64,000 nucleotides of DNA, from the NCBI RefSeq assembly GCF_000802425.1, contig NZ_JRUD01000005.1, forward strand, positions 19,477 to 83,476. The letters are read 5' to 3'. The position numbers were made by a program, and so were the translations under genes. Below the pieces are notes generated by a model. It worked only from the letters and a program-made list of their open reading frames with translations, made no database searches and had not been told where the DNA came from. Positions 35,914 through 47,682 of the stretch are shown here, in pieces; positions within the stretch are counted from its first letter, which is position 1, and every line of letters starts with the position of its first letter. The stretch is from Pseudomonas flexibilis (lineage in GTDB: Bacteria; Pseudomonadota; Gammaproteobacteria; Pseudomonadales; Pseudomonadaceae).

Positions 35914-36495
35914 ATGCATTACCTTCTGTTTCCCTTCGCCCTGCTGCTGAGCGGCGCCACCCTGGCGAACGAACATCGCAGCCACGAGCACGACAGCCTG
36001 GACGCGCATGTTCATGGCGAAGCGCAACTGGATGTCGCGCTGGAGGGCAAGCTGCTGGAGTTGCAACTGCACAGTCCAGCCATGAACCTGGCGGGCTTCG
36101 AGCGAGCCCCCGCCAATGCACGTGAACAGGCACGCCTGAACGCGGTGCGGGACTTTCTGACCCAGCCGGAAAAGGTCTTTATGCTAGCCCCCGAGGCCGG
36201 TTGCGCGCTCGAGCGGGAGGCCGTGAGCAGCGAGCTGTTCGGCGTGGCCGCCGGCGACGAGGACCACCTGGCCCTGCATGACGAAGCCTCCGAAGCCGAG
36301 CCTGCCGACGATCACCATGACATCCATGCCTATTACCAGTTCACCTGCGCCAAGCCCCAGGCCTTGCGCTCGATTGACCTGCGTAATCTGTTCCGTCAGT
36401 ACCCGGGACTGCATGAACTGGACGTTCAACTGATCGGCCCCCGCGGGCAGAAAGGCCAGACCCTGAACGCTCGCAATCCGATACTGCAGTTCTGA
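35914..36495 (+). CDS. ZrgA-family (DUF2796) periplasmic zinc-binding protein
   Basis: This 193-residue protein has a signal peptide (MHYLLFPFALLLSGATLA). The mature N-terminus is His-rich (NEHRSHEHDSLDAHVHGEAQ), and a second acidic/His-rich loop (EAEPADDHHDIHAYYQF) lies near residue 130; both suit zinc binding. The family is DUF2796, which includes ZrgA of a Vibrio zinc-uptake system. A gggaggt site precedes the ATG. It heads an operon with an ABC ATPase, a permease and a DUF3299 protein, and a Zur-like box lies upstream. Confidence 0.85.
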   Translation: MHYLLFPFALLLSGATLANEHRSHEHDSLDAHVHGEAQLDVALEGKLLELQLHSPAMNLAGFERAPANAREQARLNAVRDFLTQPEKVFMLAPEAGCALEREAVSSELFGVAAGDEDHLALHDEASEAEPADDHHDIHAYYQFTCAKPQALRSIDLRNLFRQYPGLHELDVQLIGPRGQKGQTLNARNPILQF

Positions 36496-36497
36496 AC

Positions 36498-37208
36498 GTG
36501 ACGACCGATCCCTTGCTCGACATTGTCCAGCTGGGCTTCGCCTGGCCCGGCCAGCCGGAGCTGCTGCACATCCCCGTTTTCCAGCTTTCTCGCGGCGAAA
36601 GCCTGTTCCTGCAAGGCCCGTCCGGCAGCGGCAAGACCACTCTGCTCGGCCTGCTCGGCGGCGTGCAGTTGCCTGGGCGTGGCCAAGTGCGACTGCTGGG
36701 GCAAGACCTGGCCAGCCTCGGATCAGCCGCCCGGGATCGCTTCCGGGTCGATCACACCGGCTATGTCTTCCAGCAGTTCAATCTGCTGCCCTTTCTGTCG
36801 GTCGCAGAGAACGTCGCCCTGCCCTGCCGTTTTTCTGGCCTGCGCCAGCGCCGAGCCCATGAGCGACACGGCAGCGTCGCCGCTGCGATCGAGCGCCTGC
36901 TGGGTGATCTGGGACTGCCTGCCGAGCTGCGTCAGCAGCCGGCGTCGTCGTTATCCATTGGCCAGCAACAGCGGGTCGCCGCCGCCCGCGCGCTGATCGG
37001 CCAGCCCGAGCTGGTGATCGCCGACGAGCCCACCTCGGCCCTGGATGCGGACAGTCGCGAGGCGTTCCTGCGCCTGCTGTTCGCCGAGTGCCAGGCGGCC
37101 GGGTCCAGCCTGCTGTTCGTCAGCCACGACCAGAGCCTGGCGCCGCTGTTCGATCGCGCCCTGTCACTGGCGGACCTGAACCGCGCCGCACCCCGCACGG
37201 GAGTCTGA
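36498..37208 (+). CDS. ABC transporter ATPase of the ZrgA-type operon
   Basis: This 236-residue ATPase of the LolD/MacB-like group has Walker A GPSGSGKTTLLGLLGG near residue 36 and the Q-loop YVFQQFNLLPFLSVAENV near 90. Walker B is LVIADEPTSALD near 170. The signature is unusual: LSIGQQQRVAAARAL instead of LSGGQ. It pairs with the FtsX-like permease that follows one base after its stop. The GTG start is two bases after the preceding stop. Confidence 0.88.
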   Translation: MTTDPLLDIVQLGFAWPGQPELLHIPVFQLSRGESLFLQGPSGSGKTTLLGLLGGVQLPGRGQVRLLGQDLASLGSAARDRFRVDHTGYVFQQFNLLPFLSVAENVALPCRFSGLRQRRAHERHGSVAAAIERLLGDLGLPAELRQQPASSLSIGQQQRVAAARALIGQPELVIADEPTSALDADSREAFLRLLFAECQAAGSSLLFVSHDQSLAPLFDRALSLADLNRAAPRTGV

Positions 37209-37209
37209 T

Positions 37210-38475
37210 ATGCCTCTGCTTCGCCTGGCCCTGGCCAGCCTGGCCAACCGCCGCTCCACCGTGCTGCTGACCGTGTTTGCCATTGGCCTGTCGGTCTGCC
37301 TGCTGCTCACCGTGGAGCGCACCCGGCACGAAGTGCGCGCCAGCTTCGCCAGCACTGTAAGTGGCACCGACCTGATCGTCGGCGCGCGCTCCGGGGCGGT
37401 GAACCTGCTGCTCTATTCGGTGTTCCGCATCGGCAACGCCACCAACAACATCCGCTGGGAAAGCTACCAGCACTTTGCCGAGCATCCCCGGGTGAAATGG
37501 GCGATCCCCTTGTCGCTGGGCGACTCGCACCGGGGCTTCCGCGTGCTGGGCACCAGCGAGGCCTATTTCGAGCACTTCCGGCACGGCCGGCAGCAGGCCC
37601 TGCAACTAGCCGAAGGACGGCCGTTCGGCAGCGAGCCTTTCGAAGTGGTACTGGGTGCGGAAGTGGCCAGCAGCCTCGGCTATCGGCTGGATCAGGAGAT
37701 CGTGCTGGCCCATGGCGTGGCCCGGGTGAGTCTCACCCACCATGACGACAAACCGTTTCGCATTGTTGGGATTCTCAAACGCACCGGCACACCGGTGGAC
37801 CGCACCCTGCACGTGCCGCTGCAGGGCATCGAAGCCCTGCACGTGGACTGGAGGAACGGCATGCCGGCGCGCGGCGCCGGACGCGTGAGTGCCGAGCAGG
37901 CGCGCCAGCTCGATTTGCAGCCCAGGCAGATCACCGCTTTCCTGGTCGGCCTGCACAGCCGGGTGAGCACCTTCGCCCTGCAGCGGGAGATCAACCAGTA
38001 CGGCGGCGAACCGCTGCTGGCGATCCTGCCCGGCGTCGCCTTGCAGGAACTGTGGAGCCTGATGGGCGTTGCCGAGCAGGCACTGTTCGTGGTGTCGCTG
38101 TTCGTGGTGCTGATCGGCCTGGTCGGCATGCTCACCGCCATTCTCTCCAGCCTCAACGAGCGGCGCCGGGAAATGGCCATCCTGCGCTCTGTGGGCGCGC
38201 GGCCGTGGCATATCGCCGGCCTGCTGGTAATGGAGGCCGGCGCTCTGACCCTGGCCGGCATCCTGCTCGGGCTGGCACTGCTTTACCTCGGCCTGTTCCT
38301 GGCACAGCCACCGTTGCAGAGCCATTTCGGCCTGTACCTGCCGCTCACGCCACCCGGCGTCTATGAATGGGGACTGCTGGGCGCTATCTTCGCCACCGCC
38401 CTGCTGATGGGCGCCCTGCCAGCCTGGCGCGCCTATCGCCAGTCACTGGCCGATGGCCTGTCGATCCGTCTATGA
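37210..38475 (+). CDS. FtsX-like ABC permease of the ZrgA-type operon
   Basis: This 421-residue MacB/FtsX-type permease has an N-terminal membrane helix (RSTVLLTVFAIGLSVCLLLT), a large periplasmic domain (residues 40 to about 285), and three C-terminal helices. These include LFVVSLFVVLIGLVGMLTAI and LVMEAGALTLAGILLGLALL. EVRASFASTVSGTDLIVGAR near residue 45 is the conserved start of the periplasmic domain. MacB-type pumps transmit force rather than form a classical channel, so its part in zinc handling may be indirect. Its stop overlaps the next start (ATGA). Confidence 0.87.
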   Translation: MPLLRLALASLANRRSTVLLTVFAIGLSVCLLLTVERTRHEVRASFASTVSGTDLIVGARSGAVNLLLYSVFRIGNATNNIRWESYQHFAEHPRVKWAIPLSLGDSHRGFRVLGTSEAYFEHFRHGRQQALQLAEGRPFGSEPFEVVLGAEVASSLGYRLDQEIVLAHGVARVSLTHHDDKPFRIVGILKRTGTPVDRTLHVPLQGIEALHVDWRNGMPARGAGRVSAEQARQLDLQPRQITAFLVGLHSRVSTFALQREINQYGGEPLLAILPGVALQELWSLMGVAEQALFVVSLFVVLIGLVGMLTAILSSLNERRREMAILRSVGARPWHIAGLLVMEAGALTLAGILLGLALLYLGLFLAQPPLQSHFGLYLPLTPPGVYEWGLLGAIFATALLMGALPAWRAYRQSLADGLSIRL

Positions 38476-39008
38476 GGTTGCTCATGTTGCGCACGCTGCT
38501 TGCCTTGCTGTTCGCCTTGTCCCTGCCGCTGCAGGCCGCCCAGGTACGGGTACTGGGCTGGAACGATCTGGTACCGGCCGACGCGCCGCCACCGGTCTTC
38601 CCCGAACTGCCGATGCACGACCTGGCCGAGCTGGGCGATGTGCTGATGGGCGAAGCCGAGGCGACCACCAGCATGCCCCAGGCCACCGGTCAGCCGGTGG
38701 TGCAGGCGCTGGATGGCCAGCGGGTGCGCCTGCCGGGCTATATCGTGCCGCTGGACATGAACGAGCGCGGGCGCGTTACCGAGTTCCTGCTGGTACCGTT
38801 CTATGGCGCCTGCATCCATGTGCCACCGCCGCCCTCCAACCAGATCGTGCATGCAGTCAGCGAGCTGGGCGTTCCGATCCAGGAACTCTGGCAGCCGTTC
38901 TGGATCGAGGGTCCCATGCAGGTGGAGGCCGTCAGCAGCGAATTGGCCGAAGCGGGGTATCGCATTCAGGCGCAGAAGATCTATGCCTATGAGGAAGGGG
39001 ACCTGTAG
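38472..39008 (+). CDS. DUF3299 periplasmic protein of the ZrgA-type operon
   Basis: This 178-residue protein has a signal peptide (MLRTLLALLFALSLPLQAA) and a DUF3299 domain. Conserved stretches are VRLPGYIVPLDMNERGRVTE near residue 85 and LLVPFYGACIHVPPPPSNQI near 105; the latter has the Cys/His pair CIHVPPPPxNQ typical of the family and a plausible metal site. It is the fourth gene of the zinc operon. A run of eight Cs follows the stop, then 150 bases to oprG. Confidence 0.82.
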   Translation: MRLLMLRTLLALLFALSLPLQAAQVRVLGWNDLVPADAPPPVFPELPMHDLAELGDVLMGEAEATTSMPQATGQPVVQALDGQRVRLPGYIVPLDMNERGRVTEFLLVPFYGACIHVPPPPSNQIVHAVSELGVPIQELWQPFWIEGPMQVEAVSSELAEAGYRIQAQKIYAYEEGDL

Positions 39009-39158
39009 CCCCCCCCCTCCCCCACAGAAAGGCACATTGATAGCAGGGACAAGCTGTCGCAGGTACGACACACCGACTATTGCGCCAGATCAAAAATCGC
39101 GAAAAACCCCAGGCGCACCATGGTTGCCACTAAACACGACAATCCATGGAGTTACCCC

Positions 39159-39839
39159 ATGCGCAAGACTCTGTTCGCCGCTTCCGCCCTGGCCCTGGCC
39201 ATTGCTGCTCCGCTCGCTCACGCCCACAAGGCCGGTGACATCATCGTTCGCGCCGGTGCGGTGACCGTGGATCCGCGAGAAGAGAGCAGCGGGATCAAAC
39301 TGGGTGCGGCCGACCTCGGCGGCAAAGCAACCCTGGACAGCAATACCCAGCTGGGCCTGAACTTCGCCTACATGGTCTCCGACAAGGTGGGTATCGAACT
39401 GCTGGCCGCCACGCCCTTCACCCACACCGTCGGGGTGGCTGGTTCGCCGGCCGGCCTGGATGCGCTCAACGGCGAGCTGGCCGAAATCAGCCACCTGCCG
39501 CCGACCCTGAGCGCCGTGGTCTATCCCATGAACAGCAATTCCGCCTTCCAGCCCTACCTCGGCGTGGGTATCAACTACACCGTGTTCTTCGACGAGGAAG
39601 TCACCAGCAGCGCCAAGACCAAGGGCTTCCAAAACCTGTCCCTCGACAGCTCCTGGGGCCTGGCTTACCAGGTCGGCGCGGACTTCATGCTGAGCGATAA
39701 CCTGATGATCAACGCCCAGGTGCGCTACATCGATATCGACACCACCGGCAAGACCACCCTGGCCGGCGTCGGTCGCCTGAATGTCGACGTCGATGTCGAC
39801 CCGATGGTCTACATGGTCGGCCTGGGCTACAAGTTCTAA
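39159..39839 (+). CDS. oprG: Outer-membrane protein OprG (OmpW family)
   Basis: This 226-residue protein has a signal peptide (KTLFAASALALAIAAPLAHA), followed by the OmpW-family start HKAGDIIVRAGAVTVDPRE. Its small eight-stranded barrel ends in VYMVGLGYKF. OprG has been linked to uptake of small hydrophobic or amino-acid solutes and to metal and anaerobic responses in P. aeruginosa. Its position right after the zinc operon is as in P. aeruginosa. The ATG has ggag seven bases upstream. A good terminator follows. Confidence 0.9.
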   Translation: MRKTLFAASALALAIAAPLAHAHKAGDIIVRAGAVTVDPREESSGIKLGAADLGGKATLDSNTQLGLNFAYMVSDKVGIELLAATPFTHTVGVAGSPAGLDALNGELAEISHLPPTLSAVVYPMNSNSAFQPYLGVGINYTVFFDEEVTSSAKTKGFQNLSLDSSWGLAYQVGADFMLSDNLMINAQVRYIDIDTTGKTTLAGVGRLNVDVDVDPMVYMVGLGYKF

Positions 39840-39853
39840 GCCACTTGCCACCT

Positions 39854-39886
39854 GAGAACGCCCCGCCCAGCGGGGCGTTCTCGTTT
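39854..39886 (+). terminator. Intrinsic terminator of oprG
   Basis: gagaacgccccg pairs with cggggcgttctc (39854-39865 with 39871-39882), followed by gttt. A 12-bp stem with a short loop lies 14 bases after the oprG stop. Confidence 0.85.
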
Positions 39887-40014
39887 ATGGATCGTTACAC
39901 ACCACACCGCTCTACAGAGTCGTGGTGCCCGCGAGGGCAGGAGCGATACCCCGCGGTGGGAGTCCGCTTCGCTGGCCGGCGTAACGCCAGCCCCGAGACT
40001 TCGCAGAAATCCGT

Positions 40015-40905
40015 TCAGCTCGCCCCGTGGCGGAAATAGCGGTCCAGCAGCGCCGGCAGGCCCGCCCGCCAGGCGCGTGGCTTGACGCCATAGGTGTTGA
40101 GGATCTTCTTGCAGGCCAGTACCCCATGCTGGGGCTCCGCCGCTGCGTCGGCGCAGGCCGCGTGGGCCAGCGGGATGATCTCGGCCGGCGGCAGGGTGCG
40201 CAGGTTGCGCGCCTCGGCGACCATGCACTGCCCCAGCGCCAGCACGGTGGTGGCCTCCTGGGCGCCGTAGTGGTAGGTGCCCCAGAGCGGCGCGGCGCAG
40301 TCGAGCTGCTTGAGGATCGCCAGGATCACCCGCGCCACGTCGTCCACCGGGCAGGGATTGCCGCGTCGGTCATCGGCCAGCTCCAGCGGTTCGCCGGTTT
40401 CCAGGCGGCGCAGGAAGCGACCGAGCACGCCATCGCGACTGTCGTCGAGGATCCAGCCGGTGCGCAGGATCACATGGCGCGGGCACAGCGCGCGTACCAC
40501 CTGCTCCATGTCCAGCAAGGCCTGGCCCAGGGGGCCGAGTGGCTGCGGCTCGTCCGCTTCGCCATAGGCGGTCACCCGGGCACCGTCGAAGACACGATAA
40601 CTGGACGGCTGCAGCAGGATGATGCCGTGGTACTGGCAAAGCTCTGCCAGACGTTCGACGGTTTCCTTTTGCGCGGCCAGCCGTGATTCGTCCACTTTGC
40701 TGTTCTGGAACCAGTCGTAATAGAAGGCCAGGTTCACCACCGCGTCGGGGCGGGTATCGTCGAGCAACTGGGTTAGGCTGGCGGCATCCCAGCTGGCACC
40801 CGGAGGGCGCGGGGCGAGAAAGCCGATGTCTTCCTCGGCGCCCTTGGCGATCAGCGATTGCCCCAGCGCGCTGCCGCCGCCGAGCAACATCAGGCGCATG
40901 CGCAT
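40015..40905 (-). CDS. NAD(P)-dependent sugar-nucleotide reductase, RmlD-like
   Basis: This 296-residue Rossmann-fold protein resembles dTDP-4-dehydrorhamnose reductase (RmlD). The glycine-rich start is LMLLGGGSALGQSLIAKG near residue 5, and DAVVNLAFYYDW near 54 follows. It departs from the catalytic YxxxK pattern of RmlD: the region PSSYRVFDGARVTAYGEADE near 100 lacks the usual tyrosine and lysine spacing. PVDDVARVILAILKQ near 186 is typical. No rhamnose genes are nearby, so the substrate is unknown. In P. aeruginosa a similar gene follows oprG. Confidence 0.75.
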   Translation of the reverse strand: MRMRLMLLGGGSALGQSLIAKGAEEDIGFLAPRPPGASWDAASLTQLLDDTRPDAVVNLAFYYDWFQNSKVDESRLAAQKETVERLAELCQYHGIILLQPSSYRVFDGARVTAYGEADEPQPLGPLGQALLDMEQVVRALCPRHVILRTGWILDDSRDGVLGRFLRRLETGEPLELADDRRGNPCPVDDVARVILAILKQLDCAAPLWGTYHYGAQEATTVLALGQCMVAEARNLRTLPPAEIIPLAHAACADAAAEPQHGVLACKKILNTYGVKPRAWRAGLPALLDRYFRHGAS

Positions 40906-41055
40906 GGAATCGACTCGCTATGGGAAGAATGACTGAATAACTGCATGGTGGCCGGAATAAGGATCAGGTTGAACGGCACGCGATGCGGGCGATGACCTTC
41001 GGCATTCTGCGGGTTTGCTATCGGATCGTCACTAGCGATCTTGCGTCCTGAAAGC

Positions 41056-41083
41056 AAAAAGCGCAGCCGAGGCTGCGCTTTTT
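41056..41083 (-). terminator. Intrinsic terminator of ssb
   Basis: aaaaagcgcagcc and ggctgcgcttttt form a near-continuous stem. On the minus strand the T run lies at the far end, 17 bases after the ssb stop. Confidence 0.85.
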
Positions 41084-41099
41084 GTCTGTGACGCACTTC

Positions 41100-41603
41100 T
41101 CAGAACGGAATATCGTCATCGAAGCTGTCGTAATCGGGCGCCGGTTGCGCCGGTGCCTGCTGCGGAGCCTGGCGGGCAGCCGGAGCCTGCTGCTGCGGCT
41201 CGCGCTGCGGGCGGGCCGGACGCTGGGCATAGTCGCCACCGCCTTCGGCGTTGCCACCACGGCCGCCGAGCAGTTGCATGGTGCCGCCCATATCTACCAC
41301 GATCTCGGTGGTGTAGCGGTCCTGGCCCTGCTGGTCCTGCCACTTGCGGGTCTGCAGGCGACCTTCGATGTAGCACTGCGAGCCCTTGCGCAGGTACTCG
41401 CCGGCGATCTCGGCAACCTTGCCGAACAGCACCACGCGGTGCCATTCGGTACGTTCCTGCAGTTGGCCGGTCTGCTTGTCCTTCCAACTGTCAGTGGTGG
41501 CCAGGGTGATGTTGGTCACCGCGTTGCCGTTGGGCAGGTAGCGGGTTTCCGGATCTCCACCCACGTTGCCGATCAGAATGACTTTGTTAACCCCACGGGC
41601 CAT
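41100..41603 (-). CDS. ssb: Single-stranded DNA-binding protein
   Basis: This 167-residue protein has an N-terminal OB fold starting [20 protein letters not shown], with [35 protein letters not shown] and [15 protein letters not shown] Gln/Ala/Pro-rich flexible linker follows, then the acidic tip DSFDDDIPF, which binds partner proteins in repair and replication. It lies beside the MFS gene and uvrA, the conserved Pseudomonas order. Confidence 0.97.
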   Translation of the reverse strand: MARGVNKVILIGNVGGDPETRYLPNGNAVTNITLATTDSWKDKQTGQLQERTEWHRVVLFGKVAEIAGEYLRKGSQCYIEGRLQTRKWQDQQGQDRYTTEIVVDMGGTMQLLGGRGGNAEGGGDYAQRPARPQREPQQQAPAARQAPQQAPAQPAPDYDSFDDDIPF

Positions 41604-41619
41604 GACGCTTCTCCCAGGT

Positions 41620-43005
41620 TCAGCACGCCGGCGCCGGGTCGATCAGACGCTCGAGCGACGCGCGGTCCAGTTGTTCGGTATCCACTTTGATGTACAGGGC
41701 GGCTTCCTCAGCCACCACCATGACGTCTGCCACGCCCGGCACCGCCAGCAGGCGCGCGGTCAGCCCGGTATCGGCCAGCGCCGCGCGCGACAGCGACAGG
41801 CGCAGGCTGGTGACATAGGGAGGCTCGCGCATGGTAGCAGCAATTGCCAGCCAGATCGCGCACAGCAGCGCACAGCCGATGAAAACCGCGCCCAGTCCGC
41901 CCTGCTCCAGCAGCCAGCCGCCGAAGATGCCGCCCAGCGCCGCGCCGAGGAACTGGCTGGTGGAATACACCCCCATCGCCGTGCCCTTGCCGGCCGCCGG
42001 CGAGACCTTGCTGACCAGCGAGGGCAACGACGCCTCCAGCAGGTTGAAGGCCATGAAGAACAGGATGGCGCCGATCACCAGCGCGGTCAGACTGTGGCCC
42101 AATTGCCAGAAATACAGCTCGCAGACCAGCAGCAGCGCCACCGCGCCGAGCAGCACGCGCTTCATCTGGCGCTTCTTCTCGCCATAGATGATGAACGGCA
42201 CCATGGCGAAGAAACCCACCAGCATGGCCACCAGGTATACCCACCAGTGCTCGTCGCGCGGCAAACCGGCCTGTTCGACCAGCGTCAGCGGCAGCGCCAC
42301 GAAGCTGGCCATGAGGATCGCGTGCAGCACCAGGATGCCCACATCCAGGCGCAGCAGCTCGCCATGGCGCAGGATGCTGCCCAGCGCCTGGCGGGCCACG
42401 CCGGATTCGCGATGACGCAGCGCCGCCGTGGCCTTGGGCACCATGCCCGCCACGACCACCATGCCGAACAGCGCCATGCCGGCGGTGATCCAGAACAGGC
42501 CGGACAGTCCGAAAGCGCGGGTGACCAGCGGGCCGGCCACCATGGCCAGGGCGAAGGACACGCCGATGCTCATGCCGATCAGCGCCATGGCCTTGGTGCG
42601 ATGCTGTTCGCGGGTCAGGTCGGAGAGCAGCGCCATCACCGCGGCGGAAATCGCCCCGGCGCCCTGCAGCACCCGCCCGGCGATCACACCCCAGATGGAA
42701 TCGGCATTGGCCGCCAGCGCCGAACCTGCGGCGAAGATCAGCAGGCCGGCATAGATCACCGGGCGCCGACCGATGCGGTCCGACAGCACGCCGAAGGGAA
42801 TCTGCAGCAGCGCCTGGGTCAGGCCGTAGGCACCAATGGCCAGGCCGATCAGCGCCGGCGTGCTGCCGGCCAGCTCCTGACCATAGGTGGCCAGCACCGG
42901 CAGGACCATGAACATGCCGAGCATGCGGAAGGCGAAGACCATGGCCAGCCCGCCGGCGGCCCGGGTCTCGGCAGGGGACATGCGTTCGCTGGATGAATCG
43001 TGCAT
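41620..43005 (-). CDS. MFS transporter with C-terminal YAM-like domain (YajR-like)
   Basis: This 461-residue transporter has twelve predicted helices. The MFS motif A is [20 protein letters not shown] near residue 73, preceded by [20 protein letters not shown]. After the last helix, a soluble tail of about 65 residues ([20 protein letters not shown]) has the ferredoxin-like pattern of the YAM domain in E. coli YajR. The transported compound is unknown; YajR-type proteins are proton-driven exporters. It diverges from uvrA, with 138 bases between the two starts. Confidence 0.85.
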   Translation of the reverse strand: MHDSSSERMSPAETRAAGGLAMVFAFRMLGMFMVLPVLATYGQELAGSTPALIGLAIGAYGLTQALLQIPFGVLSDRIGRRPVIYAGLLIFAAGSALAANADSIWGVIAGRVLQGAGAISAAVMALLSDLTREQHRTKAMALIGMSIGVSFALAMVAGPLVTRAFGLSGLFWITAGMALFGMVVVAGMVPKATAALRHRESGVARQALGSILRHGELLRLDVGILVLHAILMASFVALPLTLVEQAGLPRDEHWWVYLVAMLVGFFAMVPFIIYGEKKRQMKRVLLGAVALLLVCELYFWQLGHSLTALVIGAILFFMAFNLLEASLPSLVSKVSPAAGKGTAMGVYSTSQFLGAALGGIFGGWLLEQGGLGAVFIGCALLCAIWLAIAATMREPPYVTSLRLSLSRAALADTGLTARLLAVPGVADVMVVAEEAALYIKVDTEQLDRASLERLIDPAPAC

Positions 43006-43143
43006 GAACGAACAAGCCTCGTGAAAAGGGCCGCAGATTCTAGCAGGACGACACCGGCTTGGACCGATAAGCGCGCTTGTGACGCGCGTTTCTCCTGCCC
43101 GTATACTTCCGCCTTTCCGCCCGCCATGCGAGGCCCGCTGTAC

Positions 43144-46002
<2,859 letters not shown>

Positions 46003-46040
46003 GGTTGCCGATACGTCGCCCGTCAGGCGTATCCTGAAAA

Positions 46041-46076
46041 CAAAAAAGCCCGCAGCATGCTGCGGGCTTGTTTTTT
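46041..46076. terminator. Bidirectional intrinsic terminator between uvrA and katA
   Basis: gcccgcagca and tgctgcgggc form a continuous palindrome flanked by aaaaaa and, after ttg, tttttt. It serves two convergent genes. No bfrA gene lies in this interval. Confidence 0.9.
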
Positions 46077-46086
46077 CCGGCCTCGA

Positions 46087-47547
46087 TCAGACCAGGGCTT
46101 CCTCCACGGGAATCTCCAGCGCCTTGGCGATACCGCTGCCGTAGGCCGGGTCGGCCAGGTAGCAGTGGCGGATGTGGCGCAGCTTGATGTGCCGCTCCAC
46201 CCCGTTCATGGCCCGGGCGGTGTTGCCGAACAGACGCTCCTGCGCGTCGCTGTCCATCAGGCGGAACAGGTCGCCGGCCTGGGTGAAGTAATCGCTGTCG
46301 TCCTCGCGGTAATCGTAGCGATCGGCCGCACCAGCGAGCGCCATCGGCGGCTCGCTGAAGTCCCGCTGCTCCTTCCACTCGCCATAGCTGTTCGGCTCGT
46401 AGTGCAAACGGCTGCCGTGGTTGCCGTCCACGCGCATGGCGCCGTCGCGATGGTAGCTGTGGAACGGGCAGCGCGGCGCGTTGACCGGGATCTGGTGGTG
46501 GTTGACCCCCAGGCGGTAACGCTGGGCATCGCCGTAGGAGAACAGACGACCCTGCAGCATGCGGTCCGGCGAGAAGCCGATGCCGGGCACCACGTTGGCC
46601 GGGGTGAAGGCGGCCTGTTCCACGTCCTGGAAGTAGTTGTCCGGGTTGCGGTTCAGCTCGAAGTAACCGACCTCGATCAGCGGGTAGTCCTTCTTCGACC
46701 ACACCTTGGTCAGGTCGAACGGGTGGAAGCGGTAGGTCGCCGCGTCGGCCTCCGGCATGATCTGCACGTACAGCGTCCAGCGCGGGTAGTCGCCCCGCTC
46801 AATCGCCTCGTAGAGATCGCGCTGCCCGCTCTCGCGGTCATTGGCGACGATCGCCGCCGCCTCGGCATCGGTCAGGTTCTTGATGCCCTGCTGGGTCTTG
46901 AAGTGGAACTTGACCCAGTAGCGCTGGTTCTGCGCATTGATGAAGCTGTAGGTGTGCGAGCCGAAACCGTGCATGTGCCGATAGGAGGCCGGAATGCCGC
47001 GGTCGCCCATCACGTAGGTCACCTGGTGCAGCGCTTCGGGCAGGCCGGTCCAGAAGTCCCAGTTGTTGTTGGCGCTGCGCATGTTGGTGCGCGGGTCGCG
47101 CTTCACGGCGTGGTTGAGGTCGGGGAACTTCAGCGGGTCGCGGAAGAAGAACACCGGCGTGTTGTTGCCCACCAGGTCCCAGTTGCCTTCCTCGGTGTAG
47201 AACTTCAGCGCGAAGCCGCGGATATCACGTTCGGCATCTGCCGCGCCCCGCTCACCGGCCACGGTGGAGAAACGGGCGAACATCGGGGTCTGCTTGCCGA
47301 TCTGCGAGAACACCTTGGCGCGGGTATAGCGAGTGATGTCGTGGGTGATGGTCAGCGTGCCGAAGGCTCCGGAGCCCTTGGCGTGCATGCGCCGCTCCGG
47401 AATCACCTCGCGGTCGAAATGGGCAAGCTTTTCCAGGAACCAGACGTCCTGCAGCAGCATCGGCCCGCGCGGGCCCGCGGTCATGACATTCTGGTTCTCG
47501 GCTACGGGCGCACCGGCGGCGGTCGTGAGTTTCGGCTTGTCGGTCAT
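46087..47547 (-). CDS. katA: Catalase KatA (monofunctional heme catalase)
   Basis: This 486-residue heme enzyme decomposes hydrogen peroxide. The distal His55 is in [32 protein letters not shown] near residue 100 and [20 protein letters not shown] near 130 form the heme pocket. The proximal heme-ligand tyrosine is in [14 protein letters not shown] near residue 340. The size fits small-subunit (clade 3) catalases. The start at MTDKPKL removes an unlikely extension. An 18-base palindrome (gaactggcgagccagttc) lies in its leader at 47578-47595. Katalase next to ribosomal genes recalls P. aeruginosa. Confidence 0.96.
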   Translation of the reverse strand: MTDKPKLTTAAGAPVAENQNVMTAGPRGPMLLQDVWFLEKLAHFDREVIPERRMHAKGSGAFGTLTITHDITRYTRAKVFSQIGKQTPMFARFSTVAGERGAADAERDIRGFALKFYTEEGNWDLVGNNTPVFFFRDPLKFPDLNHAVKRDPRTNMRSANNNWDFWTGLPEALHQVTYVMGDRGIPASYRHMHGFGSHTYSFINAQNQRYWVKFHFKTQQGIKNLTDAEAAAIVANDRESGQRDLYEAIERGDYPRWTLYVQIMPEADAATYRFHPFDLTKVWSKKDYPLIEVGYFELNRNPDNYFQDVEQAAFTPANVVPGIGFSPDRMLQGRLFSYGDAQRYRLGVNHHQIPVNAPRCPFHSYHRDGAMRVDGNHGSRLHYEPNSYGEWKEQRDFSEPPMALAGAADRYDYREDDSDYFTQAGDLFRLMDSDAQERLFGNTARAMNGVERHIKLRHIRHCYLADPAYGSGIAKALEIPVEEALV

Positions 47548-47682
47548 CGTCTGGATCCCTCTGGTTTCTTCTCTGGGGAACTGGCGAGCCAGTTCGTTGA
47601 AGCGACTATACGTAGCCCCTTCGATAGAAACCCATGACATGACTCAAAGCATTCAATTGAGAAAAACTAACGAAGCATGCGG

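Noticed and set aside
39034..39110. Possible Anr/Fnr box before oprG
   Set aside because: Only isolated half sites (ttgat, atcaa) with wrong spacing were found, not TTGAT-N4-ATCAA.
43006..43143. LexA box or clear promoter between the MFS gene and uvrA
   Set aside because: No CTGT-N8-ACAG was found. The best pair, ttgtga and tatact, has a 19-base spacer, so it was not listed as a feature.
47548..47640. OxyR site before katA
   Set aside because: CTAT and ATAG elements occur, but their 14-base spacing does not fit the OxyR motif.
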